Origin: Girardinichthys multiradiatus
Taxonomy: Eukaryota > Chordata > Actinopteri > Cyprinodontiformes > Goodeidae
NCBI RefSeq assembly: GCF_021462225.1
Contig: NC_061797.1
Location: 33,444,147-33,508,146 of the forward strand
DNA: 64,000 nucleotides
Direction: 5' to 3'
In this document: in pieces, positions 46,372-58,609 of the stretch
Layout of the letters: every line of letters begins with the position of its first letter
Position numbering within the stretch: position 1 is the first letter of the stretch
Program-made: the position numbers and the translations under genes
The notes under the pieces: model-generated
The model's input: the letters and a program-made list of their open reading frames with translations, nothing else
What the model was told of the DNA's origin: nothing
Databases searched by the model: none

Positions 46372-48401
46372 TTAAGTAAAGTTTTAAAAATCACAATGTT
46401 GAATTTTTAACCCTCATAGTTCTGAGTTTTTTTTTTCATGCTTCACTGTTAAAGGTTTATGAAGACAGACCTGTAAGAACATGGATGTTCAAAAGCTAAG
46501 AGCTTCTTTCATTTATTCTTTCCTCAACTATGTCCCATGTTGAGAAAAAAGCACTCTGGTTAATGCATGTAAGCAATCATGATAAAGTACAGACAATTGC
46601 TGTAGGTCCAAAAATGATGGGAGGAAAAACAGAAGGCAGATCAGTCATCATACAAGAACTCTATGTACAAAGTAAGTGAAAGCATAAGCATAAATTGGGC
46701 CTGGTGCAATTATTGGATAACTACAATCTCAATGCAAACCATATTCTCCTGTTTAAAGGGCTAAAACTGTGTTTTTAACTAAATTTGCTGGAAATAATGG
46801 ATGCCACTGAATGAAATGCAGTACACAAAGCCAGTAAGAAGTACATTGGGGTTTGAACTCAAGAGGTAGACTTGAAAACCACAAAGCGAGCTGCCACCAT
46901 TTTTACTGATGTGAATGCAGAACAAGAGAAGGCTGAGGGTACAGGTGAGGTAGGTTTAGTTAAATTACAAAGGATTAGGAATCAAACTGCATGAAAACAT
47001 ATTTACAGGTTGTTACATTTACAAGCAAAAGATCAGCCAATAAAATGTAATGAAGGTAAATCTGCCCATTTGAGGCAAATCTTAAGACAAAACAGCATGT
47101 ACAGAGGTGAATATTACAACACTAGTCAGTTAAGGTATGAAATCTGAAATACTTTACGTTAAACTATTTTTATACAGATAAAAATGTAATTTAAAACTTT
47201 CGTTGGGTTTAACACACTGCTCTTTAGCTTGTTTCTCCACATTTTCCATGAAAAAATTCACTCAACGTTCCAGGGTTTACCTAGATATTCACTGAATTTA
47301 TGGCAGGTGTTTCTACAGTAGGCAGGTTTCAAGTGAGATATCGGGAATATTACCTAAATTCCAGGCAGCTTTAGAAAGTGCAACGTGATTAGGCTTTAAG
47401 TTTGTTGTGAGCTAAAGAAAATAAAAACCGATCTGGCGATGCATTATTAGTTGATGGTGCTGTTTTAATCACGTCTTCTAGTTTAATTTAAGAGCTGCCT
47501 GTTTATGCAAGGCAGCAATCTTGGATTTCTGACCTCAAATAATCCCACTGGTTTTGATGTCATTCTTAGATACAATTTCTACACTCGGCATTAAATGGTA
47601 GCGCATAAGCGGAAATGCATACCAGCACCTGTTTCTGGGACTTAATTGTTTTTTCTTCTCAGCTTACAAACAGCTAATTTGGGGTTGTTTTTACCTTGCT
47701 AATGACAGATACAAAAATACCAGGGCCCAAATGTTGATATCCCTTCTCCAACACTCCTGAATTCCCTCTTCAGCGTTTAGGTGTGTTGGAAAAGGGAGCA
47801 CACCTGGTTTAGAAAGATTTCATCATGTCCATGTTGTACTGCACAGATTATGCATTAGTTTCAAACTTCATCACCCCTGCTATGTCCCAGTCTTTATACA
47901 TGCATCAGACAGTTTTCACAGTGTAAAAATATTTGACTAAATAATGATTAGGTCCATGTTTTTAGGCCCCTATTTGTCTAAGAAGTCACACAGAGATGAG
48001 CATTAATAGCTGCAGTCCAAAACAAACAAGCCACTTTTGTGACAAACTGTTTAAGATTGTTATAAAAGCAAAACTCTGCAGCTTTTCACAAATGTCACAT
48101 TATTGGTGAAAGTCCTACAGGATTAGGATTTTGACACTGCAATGTTGTATTAAGTGCAATGACCTTTCTCCCCCACAATGTTTAGCCAGTTACTGGTCTC
48201 TATCCAGTGCAAGTTCCAGTTTTCCATAATTTTCCCAGAATAACACCTGAAATTGTAACACAATGGTCTGAGGACATGGATCACTTCTGGTGAAGCTAAA
48301 CCGATGTGGTCACATAGGTCCAGACCCAAAATCACCACAGCACTCACTGGTGGATTCTGTATTTTGAGCCAGCATACCGTGACTCTGCGAAAGTTAAACT
48401 T
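46322..48401 (-). other. fzd3: fzd3 3' UTR (probable)
   Basis: The fzd3 stop codon is at 48404-48402. About 2 kb downstream on the minus strand, TTTATT at 46322-46327 reads as AATAAA. I see no other gene in this stretch, and long 3' UTRs are usual for frizzled genes. Other AATAAA-like words lie in between, so the real end could be nearer. Confidence 0.45.
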
Positions 48402-51400
48402 TCAGGCACTGGTGCCGTCCTTCTCAGCAGCTCGGCCATCACTCCCTATTGTTCCATGGGTGATGAGGGTAGGTGAAGCCTCGGATATGTCCCGCTGGCT
48501 GCTGTGCTTTGAGTGGCTGTCTATCTTATGCAAGCTGTTGTGGGTGGAGAGTGGGTGGTCAAGCCGGGGCATGCTACCATGGAGATTGCGGTCCAGTGTG
48601 CCCCGGTAAGCTAAAGAATCGTTCCTGAGAGAGGTGGAGATGCACAGGAGTGAGGACAGGACCAAAGGGATGAAGGAGCGATGCAACAGTGTGTATTTTC
48701 TGATCTACCTGTCATCTCGAGTGCGGCGCAGGCTGCCGTGGTAGCTGGCCTTGCTGTGGAGGCTGCTAGGCTTGCTTCTGGTTGATGCAGGGTGTCCATG
48801 GTGAGTCCTGATTGGTTCGTCAAGATCATCTAGAGCTGCCAAGTGGGTGGAGGAGGCATGGGTGGAGGTGCCCTGCAGAGAAATGCATACATTTTCCATA
48901 ATAAACAAGCATGTTGGATAAACTGATTTAAATGAACTACTATGCACATGCTTTTTTCTTATTAAACTCACTGTACAGACAAGAGTAAATGAATTAGAAA
49001 TGTTCTTGTCATAAATAAATTTTTTGATTTTATCTTTTGTAGCTCAACTTGAAGCATAGTAGTATTTACAGAAGAATGACATGTTTTTAATTACATATGG
49101 GTTTTTGTCTGAGCTGTAAAGAGCTTCAGTGATGTGGCTGGATCTACATGAAGTCTGTTCAATAAAAATATGCTTTTCTGACCCACCCTTCTGTTTATTA
49201 TTGCATTACGAATGGTAGGAACTTTTAAACCTTACAGTATTCAGTGTCTTGTTTTATTTTGCAACAACAGCCACCAGAGATTTGTTACTGTATGCCATGA
49301 AGCTCCTGCTAGGCACTTTGACCATACTCTGTATAATTGTGACTGCAGTTTGCTGTCTACCTGAGTAGACGTCCCTCTTGACTTCCTAATGATGGGGGTG
49401 TTTGGCTCACGCAGTAGAGACTGAGCGAAGTCTGGCTGTTCCTGCAGAACCTGTCGGGACTCATTCACCCCACTGCTGCAGACACACAAAACAAAGGATT
49501 TTTAATACATAAATGTAGGTCAACTGAAAAGCATGTTCATGTACTGTACAGCATATGCACTCAATACTTTCTTGAGCCTGCTTTTTGCATAAATTACAGC
49601 ATTAACACTGTTTGGCATGAAAAAGATCAGCCCGTGACTCTGCTGAAGTGTTGAGAAAGCCCAGGGTACTTTAATTGTGGCCTTCAGCTTGTTGAGTCTG
49701 GTGTATCATCTATCTCCTAACAATACTCCATACATTGATTTTTGGTAGCTGGCCAATCAAGCTCAGTGATTCCATGGTCATTAAACCAGATTTGGTACCT
49801 ATGGCAGTGTGGGCTGGTGTCAAGTTCTGCTGGAAAATGAAAACAGCATTTCCACAAAGCTTGTCACTGTCGCTAGATCTGGTCCTTTATTTCTAGATTA
49901 AATGCAAAATGTACTTTAATCTAAAAAGATACACTGAACAACACAATCTAGTCTTCTGATGTGTGCAACAGTTGTGCCCCAACCTTCATTTGCCTATGGA
50001 TTTTTTTTTCTACCACAGTTTATCCTTCCACTCAACTTTCAACTCCAACAGTCAGTTTGTTCCCTGGTACTTTAAGCATGAATGTTCTGCATGGAAACTG
50101 CTTTTTTTTTTTTTTAAATCATTTTATTTTTTCATTAGCTTTCAGCCGTAAATACCAAAATAAACCAACATACATTTTTGAAACACACTGGGTAAATGAA
50201 TCCATTTATTACATGAATGTTACTTTGTGAATTGAATCACTAATGAATTAACGTTTCTATTACATTTTAATTTGAGATGCACCTGTACTGCAGCTTTAAA
50301 CAAGACTTTAAGGAAGTTGAGGTTTGTTATAAAGAAAAACAGATTAGTGAGTTAAGGTAACTGAGGAAATGTAGGCATGATACCAATGCAGAGTGAAACA
50401 CATTATTCTCTCCACATTAAAAGGGGTGGTTGCATGTAAGAATCTAATTTCCATAGTGATTTTCCAACAGCATGTGCTTTGATGATCAAAAAAAGTATGT
50501 AGGATCAAAACTAGAAAATGCTTTAAGAATTAAAACCTAAACGTGCAAAGCCACTGCTGTCATCCATTGGGATAAGCCACGTCTGCACATACTTAAATTC
50601 CCTCTTTAGACAAATATCCGATTTTATCCATTTTCTAATTTTCTACAAGATTTTGCTATAATTACAAATGCTGTTCTGAAGTCAATTCTTTTCTTGACAC
50701 CTATTTACATTATGGTACTACAAGGGTTGTAACTGAGGAAGCATAAGACAAAGACAGAATCCTTTGGGAAAACATTTTCTGGCCTTATAAACGTCGACCA
50801 AAAGACTTACTCTTTGCGTCTGCGTCCATGCAGGAAACTGGCCCATTCAAAGCATGTCTTCTTACTGCCCACCCAGAAAACAGAGGGAATCCCCACCACC
50901 AACATCATCAGGTATTTAATGAGGAACAGAACCATGGCAGGCTTGCTGGTCTGTTCAACCTAACAGGAACAGAAATATTGAAACATTCCACTTTAAAATA
51001 ACACATGGGCAGAGGGAAGAATGTTGCAATAATAAAAGCATATTTGTCTAGTAGGTCATTTTCTCAGTAATAAAGACATGGGTGCACTGAATGCCATTGA
51101 AACAATTTAGAGATTATGGGGCCTAAAACTATTCAGCCCTGACATGTGTTTTTATCCTAGTCAGTCATTCCAGATGATTGAAGATGGGAGCAAATCCAAG
51201 TAAAACCCCACCTGCTTTAACTGCTGAAAATGGATTGTGATGCATCTCTCAGTAGAGGGCAGTACTAATTAAACAACAAATCTAATTTGTAGACATTTTT
51301 TTTTAAATGGTGAGCTGATGAGGTCTTTAATATTTTATAACACTAACACTGATGTTTAGTTTCCTTCCTGATTGCATTTGGTGAAAATGCAATCAATAAC

Positions 51401-54400
51401 TGAATTACATTTGGTTGCTTTTGTAACTGAATATGCACTCAAACTAGGGATGCGCCGATCAGGCTTTTCCCGGCTGATATCGATGTCCATCTTTCTTTTT
51501 TCAGATTGGACCAGGGGATTCCAGTTTCTTTTTTCGCCCTATAGACAAACAACTTACTGCCGGTTCTTTGATAGAGGGTGAACCCACCTGAAAATAATGG
51601 AATTACAAGATCATCCCAATTTATATAAATGTTTTTATTTTTATTTGTATTGAAGTCAAATAAAAAAAATTTTTTTTTAAAGCGGTAGAAAATGACTGAC
51701 TGACTGACTGTATTGAAGTCAAAACACAGTACATCAACATGCATGATTTTGTTTGATGTATTTATAGACTAGAAATGCTGGGATTTTTTAGGTTTCATGC
51801 ATTTATCGAGTTGGGAAAATGAATTAAGACCTTTCAGTATTTGACCTGCTGATCACCAATCACAGACAATCAAAGGAAACTGGCCGATTCTGCTCTCTGG
51901 TCAATCGATTAGTGAATCTCTACTTTAAAACATACAAAACAATACTTTAGAAAATCAACAGAGAAACAGACCAAAAGTAAATCCTATGGTTTAAAGCTGT
52001 TATGTAACAACGAAATCATGATCACAAGAGAGCAGCTGGTGCATTAAAGACCTTTGCTTTGCCCTCATTATTTCAGAGTTTGGTGGGTTTTAATAACCCA
52101 TTCTGTTTACTGCACCACTTGTCCACAAAATATAGCCAAAAAATTAAAGGAAACAAGTCAAAGCTCAACTGCTGACAATCTAAATACACTTAATTAAATA
52201 AAGGAACACTTTAAAGGAACACATAAATCAGTATCATATCAAGTCAGTTAAGCAATAGAGGGTCAGGATCTGGGAGGAGATACCCCAAGACACCATCAGT
52301 CATCTCATAAGGAGCATTCACCAATGTTATCAGGCATGCATACAAGTATGTGGGGGCCATACAAACTACTGGGCACCATTGTGAGTGGCTGAAATGTCAT
52401 TACAGCAACTCATAATTGAAGCAGCCAGCTGCATCATTTCTTAGTCAATTTTATTCAGTAACTTTTAGATTAGATGTGTTTTCAAAGTGTTTCTTTAATG
52501 TTTTTGAGCACTGTATAATTACATGACAAGCCCCTTGATCTTCAATAATAACACAGAATATCCAATTTTTTAAAGTCATTAAACTGTTCTGTCTGTCATT
52601 CAAGGTTTGCACATATGAGCTAAGGGATAGGTCAAATGACACACATCGAAATACCACAGCTACAACAGCATGCAACAGAGGCCCATCCCCATGAGGTCAC
52701 AAACAGACAGCACATACACTGACCTGTAATATAAGCACCTGCCTCCATTCACCCATACAGCCTATCTTATGGTGGCAAACACTTGTCTGGACATCCAATG
52801 TAATTTAAAAATTTCATGCATGCTTTCACCAGGGAGTGTGGGGTCAATGTCTCTGGTTATTAATTTAGCACCAGACTGTATGAACCCCCCCCCTCTTCAA
52901 AACTGCTACAAAGCACTCATAGAGAACAGGCAGCAGAGCATGACTGAGAAAGTTTAAAAGAAAGAGACACCAGCTAAGAAAGGGAGGAGAAGAGAAGAAG
53001 GGGGAGACCCGAAGATGGAAGTGTAGGAAAATCGTCCGAAAGAGTGAAAGACAAGAAGACAAAGAAGGCCAGAGGAAAACAAAGATTGTAGTTTTTGGGA
53101 GTCGGTCTGGAGAGCTGCATTAGGTGAGCTAATGACGCGTACAGCACTATGGTCTCCTCCACAAATATGTTCTCCTTCAAACACACACACACGCACCTAC
53201 CTACCAGGGTCTGTTAGTCACAGCAGCAGACAGACACAGACACACAGGCCTTTACCGCTGAATGATTAGCTCAGAAAATTACAATTTGGTTTCAAGTTTA
53301 AATTGGCAACAACAAAACTGTAATGATTTGGGGAAAAAGCCAAAAAAAATATTCTCAGTTATTTTTGGAGCTTCTAGAATCACGAGATCCTCAATTTCAT
53401 GGTATTCACACAAGAATTTAAAACAAAAATCCAATACAATAACATAACATTTTTAGTCATTTTGATTTTTATTCACAACACTTGGGTGAAAATCTAGAAT
53501 AAAACCCTGCAAAATTTGGTAATAGTTTTCCAATGCCTATTACACAGATAATCAACTGAAACAATTTCCAAATAGCTGAATGTTTGATTCCCTAAATGCT
53601 GAATTTTTTGTACACATGGCCAATTGCTATTCGACGTTTGTGCAGCTCTACTGTTGGTAAATTTAATAATGACAGTATAGGATTATTATTATAGGACAGA
53701 TTATAGGACAGATTAGGATTAAGTGACTGTGGCTCAGTAGGAAGAGTAGTCCTCTTGCAATCAGAAGGTTGTGGGTTCAATTCCAGCTTCCTCCTGCCAT
53801 ATGTCGATGTGCAAGGCACTTAACCTCAAGTTGTCTACCGATCAGCGTATCGGTGTTTGAGTGGGATTGGGTGTATATGGCTCTAGTGTAAAGCGCTTTG
53901 AGTGGTCTGCATGACTGGAAAAGCGCTATATAAGTTCAGTCCATTTACTTTTCAACATAGTTGTATAAAAGGCAAATTTATTTCTCTGCTGCATTTATCA
54001 CGTCCTTGTGAATTTCTGCTTCTCCCCTCAGGGTCATCACAACAAATCACCTGCCTCCGTTTTACCGAATTACTTGTGTCCTCTGCTGTTACACCAACTA
54101 TCTTCATGTCCTTACGTACTTCGTCTCCTCTTTTCTTCCTGCCTGGCATCTTCATCGCCAACGCCCTCTGTCCAATGGTAGCCAGCTTCTTTACCGAGTA
54201 CATGAATAAACATTTGCTTCCTTAAGACCCGGACGACTTGCCGTAATTGATGGAATCGTAAATTTTGCTCTTACTAGAAAATCTGGCAGGGGCATGTCCA
54301 GCCATCAGTACTGGACCTTAAACCCAATTACATTTTGGTTCTGCAGCAGGACAATGATCCAAAGCATAGTACCGAGGCCTCCTCTGAATGACTCAAAAAA

Positions 54401-57400
54401 ATCTGATTTTAGAGTGGCCTAGCCAAAGTTGTTGCTGCTGCTGCTTAGGGTGACACGACTAGTTGTTGAGTTTAGCGGGGGAATACCTTTCCACATGGGG
54501 CCAGGTTGGTTTTCATGATTTGAATCCAATTGGATTTGATCCAATATTAACATTTCTGTGTAACATTTATGTTTGAAAAAAAAACCTAAAGTAAAATAAA
54601 TCTTTAGGAGGGCAAACACCTTTTCACTGTAGTGTAATACAGCTATATGAAATTTGATATTTAAAAGGCATGTTTATCTTGCATTAACAAGAGAGGTTAA
54701 AACTGAAAAAGATGACAATTTCTCATAGCTGTGTTGAGCAATCACATTGTTTTCCTTTACCTTGTATGGGCAGGGGATGTGATATCGCCTGCAGTTCTCC
54801 TCCATCCACGTCGTCTCCCAGATACTCCGATAGGTGTGTTCATAGATGTAACAACCAATCACTGTGAATAAAGGGGCGAGGTAGAGCACAGAGAACACGC
54901 CCATTCGAATCATGAACTTCACTAGTTTGGCCTGGTTTTCTTTCTCCAGGGGAATCTCCATCCGCACCCGGTTCAGAGCAACAATTCCCACTAAAAGCAG
55001 GGAGATGCCAACCTGAGGAAATAATGAAGTAAGAGAAGGCACTCAGACAGATATTGCACGATTATGATGAGCGATTATTTCTTAAAGAGTACAGTTAAGC
55101 ACTCCACATTGCTATCATTCACCCCTTTATCTCTTCCACAATCAATCATTTATCCCCTCCCATTCATCCCTTCTTTCATCATTTCTCTTCTAACTGCACT
55201 CACCGCCACATTGAAGCAGAACGGTGCCAGAACAAACCACCTCAGGGCATCGATGTCATACAGCCCTATGAAACACACCCCACTGATCCCATCTCCCTCT
55301 ATCTTATTCAAGGCCAACAGAGAGACAGTCAGGGCCCCTGGGAGGCCCCAGGCCACAGCGTGGAAGAGGAGGGCTTTCTTTTCAATGGCCTCACTGCCCC
55401 ATTTAGGCACAGCAGCCAGGAACCAAGTGATTGTCAGTATTACCCACCACACGCTGCCGGCCATGGTAAAGAAATACAAGACCATGAAGAAAAGCGTGCA
55501 CGCCTGAAAAAGAAACAAGAAAAAACTATTTTTGGAAGGACGCTGTAAAACTGATGTCCTTTAAATTTAGATTGAAAACATTCCCATGAGACAAATGGCA
55601 ATGTTAAGAAATATGTTAATTATTCAAACCCTGACCTTGTTGTGAGATCCCTGTGTGATGGTTGAAGCTCTAAACTGGGCCGGGCTCACTGCATTGCATG
55701 CTACTCTGTCCTCTAGAAGGAAACCCAGGAAGAAGACCAGCGACACCATGACGTAACACACAGCGTAGAAAATGATTGGCCGCTCGGGGTATCGGAACCT
55801 ATCAGAAGACAACTTCATTAATTTCTCTGATTCACTTTTAGTCCTATTTCAAAACTTGTTAAATATGCACCTTTTTAAAGTTTTTAAAATTTATTTTCAT
55901 TTTGAATTTCAGATTCATTTGATAATATATATATATATATATATATATTCAGTAAAGAAAATACTGACTAAACTAATGCCACATAACAGCTATTCAGACC
56001 TTGTAACATCGATGAGAAACGTTAGGAAAGTAAAGAGCGTTGCAGAAAGACAAGCAACAGAGACGACTCCGATGAAGTATCTCATGAAGGTCAGCTCCTG
56101 CTGACTGAAGAACATTGATGGGCAGGGAGCAGAACAGTCCTTCCTTCCCATGAAGGTGTAGCCGAGGTCCGGGTCGACCTTCAGCTCTCGGGGACACCAG
56201 AAACCATAATCTCTTTGGACGGTCATGGATGCTTGGTCAGTGGGTTCTGAGCCTGTCAGTAGGTCATCAACGCGAGGGTAAGGTTCATCACAATCCGGAA
56301 ACCTGAAAAAACAAACACTTTGTCAGCTGAACTACAAGCTACTACAAGCTTGTCTGAGATTTCAGTTTATGCAATCACACATTAAGAGTATTGTCTTTTG
56401 GTTCAGCTATATATATTTCTGATTGGAAGTAGTATTAAGGTTCTGGAGCAGCCCAGCCAGAGAATCCACTTCAATCTGAAGGAAAATCTGTGGGCGGACT
56501 TCCAGATTAAGGTAATGGTACTAAGGCCTTCCAACCTCAAAGACTTGGAGCTTATCACCAAGTATAAATGGTCAAAACACCAGTGGAAACATGCTGCACA
56601 GCAATTATAAGCAAGGTTTGATTACTGCATAATGAATAAAGGATTTTCCACTGATTATAGCAAATGGTGTGAATGATTTTATACATGCAATTTTCTTATT
56701 GAAATAAAAACTAAAACATGGAGCGCTTATAAAAGAAAAAAAAAAAAGACTTGCACCTTCACTGCCTGGCTTGTTAAAATAAGGTGGTCTGGTGACAGTT
56801 GTTTGAATAAACTGAAGCGCTGGCTCACACCTACGTGCATTAGAGAAAAAAAATGATGGTCAGGAGTCTAAACGTTACTGAAAGCTTTGTTTTTCTGATT
56901 AACATTTTATCACAAACCTTTGTAAATACCTGTGATGAGTTACACACAGACTTTGCTCAGCACATAAAGCTTAAAAGTCGTTCAACAGGGTGCTGGTTTG
57001 TAAGGTCGCCAACATAATGCTTGCATCATATTTATACTTGCTTTCTCCTACTCACTGGATAAATTATCACGTAATTTTATTCACTTTAAAAAACTCCATC
57101 TCGACTTGAAAAATTTGCCATCACTACTATCTTTATGGGTTGACATTGTGTTTTGAATTGATGCCAGAATTCGCAGTTCCAAATGTAACTTCCTCACTTC
57201 TGGTAGCTTCTGACTGTTTTCTCAGCTGCCTTCAGCATAGTTTCTTCCATCCTTTTGTATACATTTCTAAATTTTGAACGTCGAAATAATCAAATCTATT
57301 GTTTGCTTCAAGCCCAAACACATTTTAAAAGTGGTCTGTACTCACACCAGCTGTGATCAGGAAAAAGAAAATTTTAGCACACTGCTAATAATACCACATG

Positions 57401-58457
57401 GTTGACCAATCTACATTATAAGATGTGACAATAACTGTACTGAAGATTGTAATGTATATGCTACACAAAAAGTAAATGGGATTAAAAAATATATTTTTTT
57501 ATCTAGATCCAATTTGTCTTAATTAGATTCTTGTAAGTCTTCAAGTTCTTTTTGTCTTAAGTTATGGTGAGATAAATGCTTGTTTTTAAAGACATGAGCA
57601 CAAGAAATTAAGAGATAAATCATGTGATGTGTTGATTTATTATTTGCTTTATGTTGCTAGTATTGTGGTATTTGTTACGTGCCTAGTTGCTACAATGAAC
57701 AGCCAATCAGTGAATGCCCTGTCCAGCGCTATCAACATGTTTAATTACATCAGGCGTAACATTTGGAAAAAGAAAAACCTAAATGGTCTGGTGCAGAAGT
57801 TTTATTACAAACTGAAAAGATGATAGACACATGAGTTTATTGATATTTATAGCAGCTGTGGACAACCTGATGGCAGATTGCTGGCTTGGTAGATAAAAGC
57901 ATGAACTCCTGCTCTGTGTTGATCTGTGATTTTCAATTGATCTTCAATGATCTCTCATTTACTTCAGCGCAGTTGAGTAATCTTTAATTTCTGCACCAGG
58001 GTAGTTCCCCCAGTAGCCAAGTTAAAAACCATAGGTGAGACAATGAAGTCTGATCCTATATGTTTATTATACGCCTTGTCCATATCAGAAACCACAAATA
58101 AGATTTGTGTAAAGAGGTCTGTGAAAGCTCAATCTTTGTTTAATTCCAACATTCAAGTTGAATGTATCTACACTTAGGATTGTAGAACTGTACGTCTGAC
58201 AGTCATAGAAATGTGTTCATTCAAGGTTTAAATTTTTGGACTGCATTTTTCCATCTTTACCTGTTACACTCCATGTCATCTGGCCAAGCTACTCCGAATA
58301 TCTCCATGAGCTTGTGGCACTCGTCCTTGGCCCGTTGGCAGATGGATCGACATGGCATGGACAGTCGGCCGTACTCTGTGCACACCGGGGCATACAGGGC
58401 ACACAAGAACATCCTCAGGTCGGCACTGCAGACCAAGTTTACCATTGGATGAAAAGG
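48402..58457 (-). CDS. fzd3: Frizzled-3 Wnt receptor (9 exons visible, N-terminus outside window)
   Basis: Seven-pass receptor of the frizzled class, acting in planar cell polarity and axon guidance. Exons, in coding order: 58457-58261, 56302-56000, 55798-55636, 55503-55204, 55012-54761, 50950-50811, 49475-49361, 48872-48709, 48624-48402. About 618 residues are encoded; the signal peptide and first half of the cysteine-rich domain are not found between 58458 and 64000. The first visible exon has CRD motifs ([27 protein letters not shown]). The next holds the linker and transmembrane 1 ([32 protein letters not shown]). Transmembrane blocks follow ([48 protein letters not shown]). The exon 50950-50811 carries KTCFEW, the KTxxxW Dishevelled-binding motif. 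The tail ([27 protein letters not shown]) matches FZD3 rather than FZD6, so the paralogue call is firm. Confidence 0.96.
48873..49360. other. fzd3 intron, nothing recognised
   Basis: Intron between exons 49475-49361 and 48872-48709, AT-rich, with no recognised repeat. Confidence 0.5.
49472..49478 (-). promoter_or_regulatory. fzd3: Tandem NAGNAG splice acceptor in fzd3
   Basis: On the minus strand the intron ends CTGCAGCAG before TGGGGTGAATGAG. Splicing at either AG keeps the frame, starting the exon at 49475 or at 49472. The result is GRRRKDSGVNES or GRRRKDGVNES, just after the seventh transmembrane segment. Confidence 0.7.
49555..49890 (-). repeat. Old Tc1 transposase relic
   Basis: Same order and orientation as copy 1 between 730 and 1070: ATGCACTCAATACTTTC, TTTTTGCATAAATTACAGC, TTGGCATGAAAAAGATCAGC, CTGCTGAAGTGTTG, GGCCTTCAGCTTGTTGAGTC, then TGGCCAATCAAGCTCAGTG and CCATGGTCATTAAACCAG. 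Heavily mutated with many frameshifts. It lies in the fzd3 intron 49476-50810. Confidence 0.75.
49891..50810. other. fzd3 intron, unassigned
   Basis: AT-rich intronic DNA with a poly-T run near 50102. No exon of fzd3 is expected here, and none is seen. Confidence 0.5.
51446..51936. repeat. Probable degraded hAT-type MITE
   Basis: The left end TAGGGATGCGCCGATCAG and the inverted right end TAGAGATTCACTAATCGA are imperfect inverted repeats matching the common fish AGGGATGCACCGATC terminus of hAT elements. The interior (including GGCCGATTCTGCTC) has no coding frame. Confidence 0.5.
52190..52520 (+). repeat. Deleted DNA-transposon relic, GAGCAGTGTA type
   Basis: Left end AAATAAAGGAACACTTTAAA and right end GTTTTTGAGCACTGTATAA match the two ends of a widespread fish transposon with terminus near CAGTGCTCAAAAAAATAAAG. 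The middle keeps GTGGGGGCCATACAAACTAC from its coding part. Most of the coding part is deleted. Confidence 0.55.
53722..53945 (+). repeat. tRNA-derived SINE
   Basis: Head with an A box TGGCTCAGTAGG (53730-53741) and a B box GGTTCAATTCC (53774-53784) of an RNA polymerase III promoter. The body has AGTGTAAAGCGCTTTGAGTG, and the 3' end AAAAGCGCTATATAAGTTCA. It is mutated at several bases but complete in outline. A truncated copy lies at 5539-5724. It sits in an fzd3 intron, antisense to fzd3. Confidence 0.85.
54238..54640 (+). repeat. Old Tc1-like relic
   Basis: Includes CAGCAGGACAATGATCCAAA, the second catalytic-Asp region of Tc1 transposases, then GAGTGGCCTAGCCAAAG, then a jump to the 3' end (GGGGGAATACCTTTCCACA, GGGCCAGGTTGGTTT, GGGCAAACACCTTTTCACTG). 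The sequence between is deleted. Same broad family as 45005-45515. Confidence 0.7.
55925..55948. repeat. (TA)n microsatellite
   Basis: A run of about twelve TA units in the short fzd3 intron between exons 56302-56000 and 55798-55636. Confidence 0.9.
56303..58260. other. fzd3 intron, nothing recognised
   Basis: A 2-kb intron between the cysteine-rich-domain exon and the linker/transmembrane-1 exon. A weak Tc1-like patch (CAGCCCAGCCAGAGAATCC, about 56449-56470) may be another relic, but it is too short to call. Confidence 0.5.
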
Positions 58458-58609
58458 CTTTGGAAATAAAAGCACAAGAACATTTTAATTTTAGGTTCAA
58501 ACTATTACAGCTTTAAGGCATGAACTCAAAACTTGTCTGTTTCACTTTAAAGCTACTGACTGAGCTTTTACTGTGACTAACTATGTGCTCTCTCTTATAC
58601 TCTTAACTT

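Larger units (their letters stand above)
50951..54760. other. Large fzd3 intron with several repeats
   Basis: A 3.8-kb intron between exons 55012-54761 and 50950-50811. It contains a hAT-like MITE, a deleted Tc1 relic, a SINE and another Tc1 relic, listed separately. The parts 50951-51440 and 52520-53700 have no assignable feature apart from a short CA tract near 53180. Confidence 0.6.

Noticed and set aside
53722..53790. tRNA-like sequence with A and B boxes
   Set aside because: It is the head of a SINE, without a closed acceptor stem; not a functional tRNA gene.
54674..55042. Possibility that this is FZD6 or Smoothened rather than FZD3
   Set aside because: The linker, KTxxxW region and the C-terminal DGTSA ending match FZD3; Smoothened lacks this tail and FZD6 has a longer different tail.
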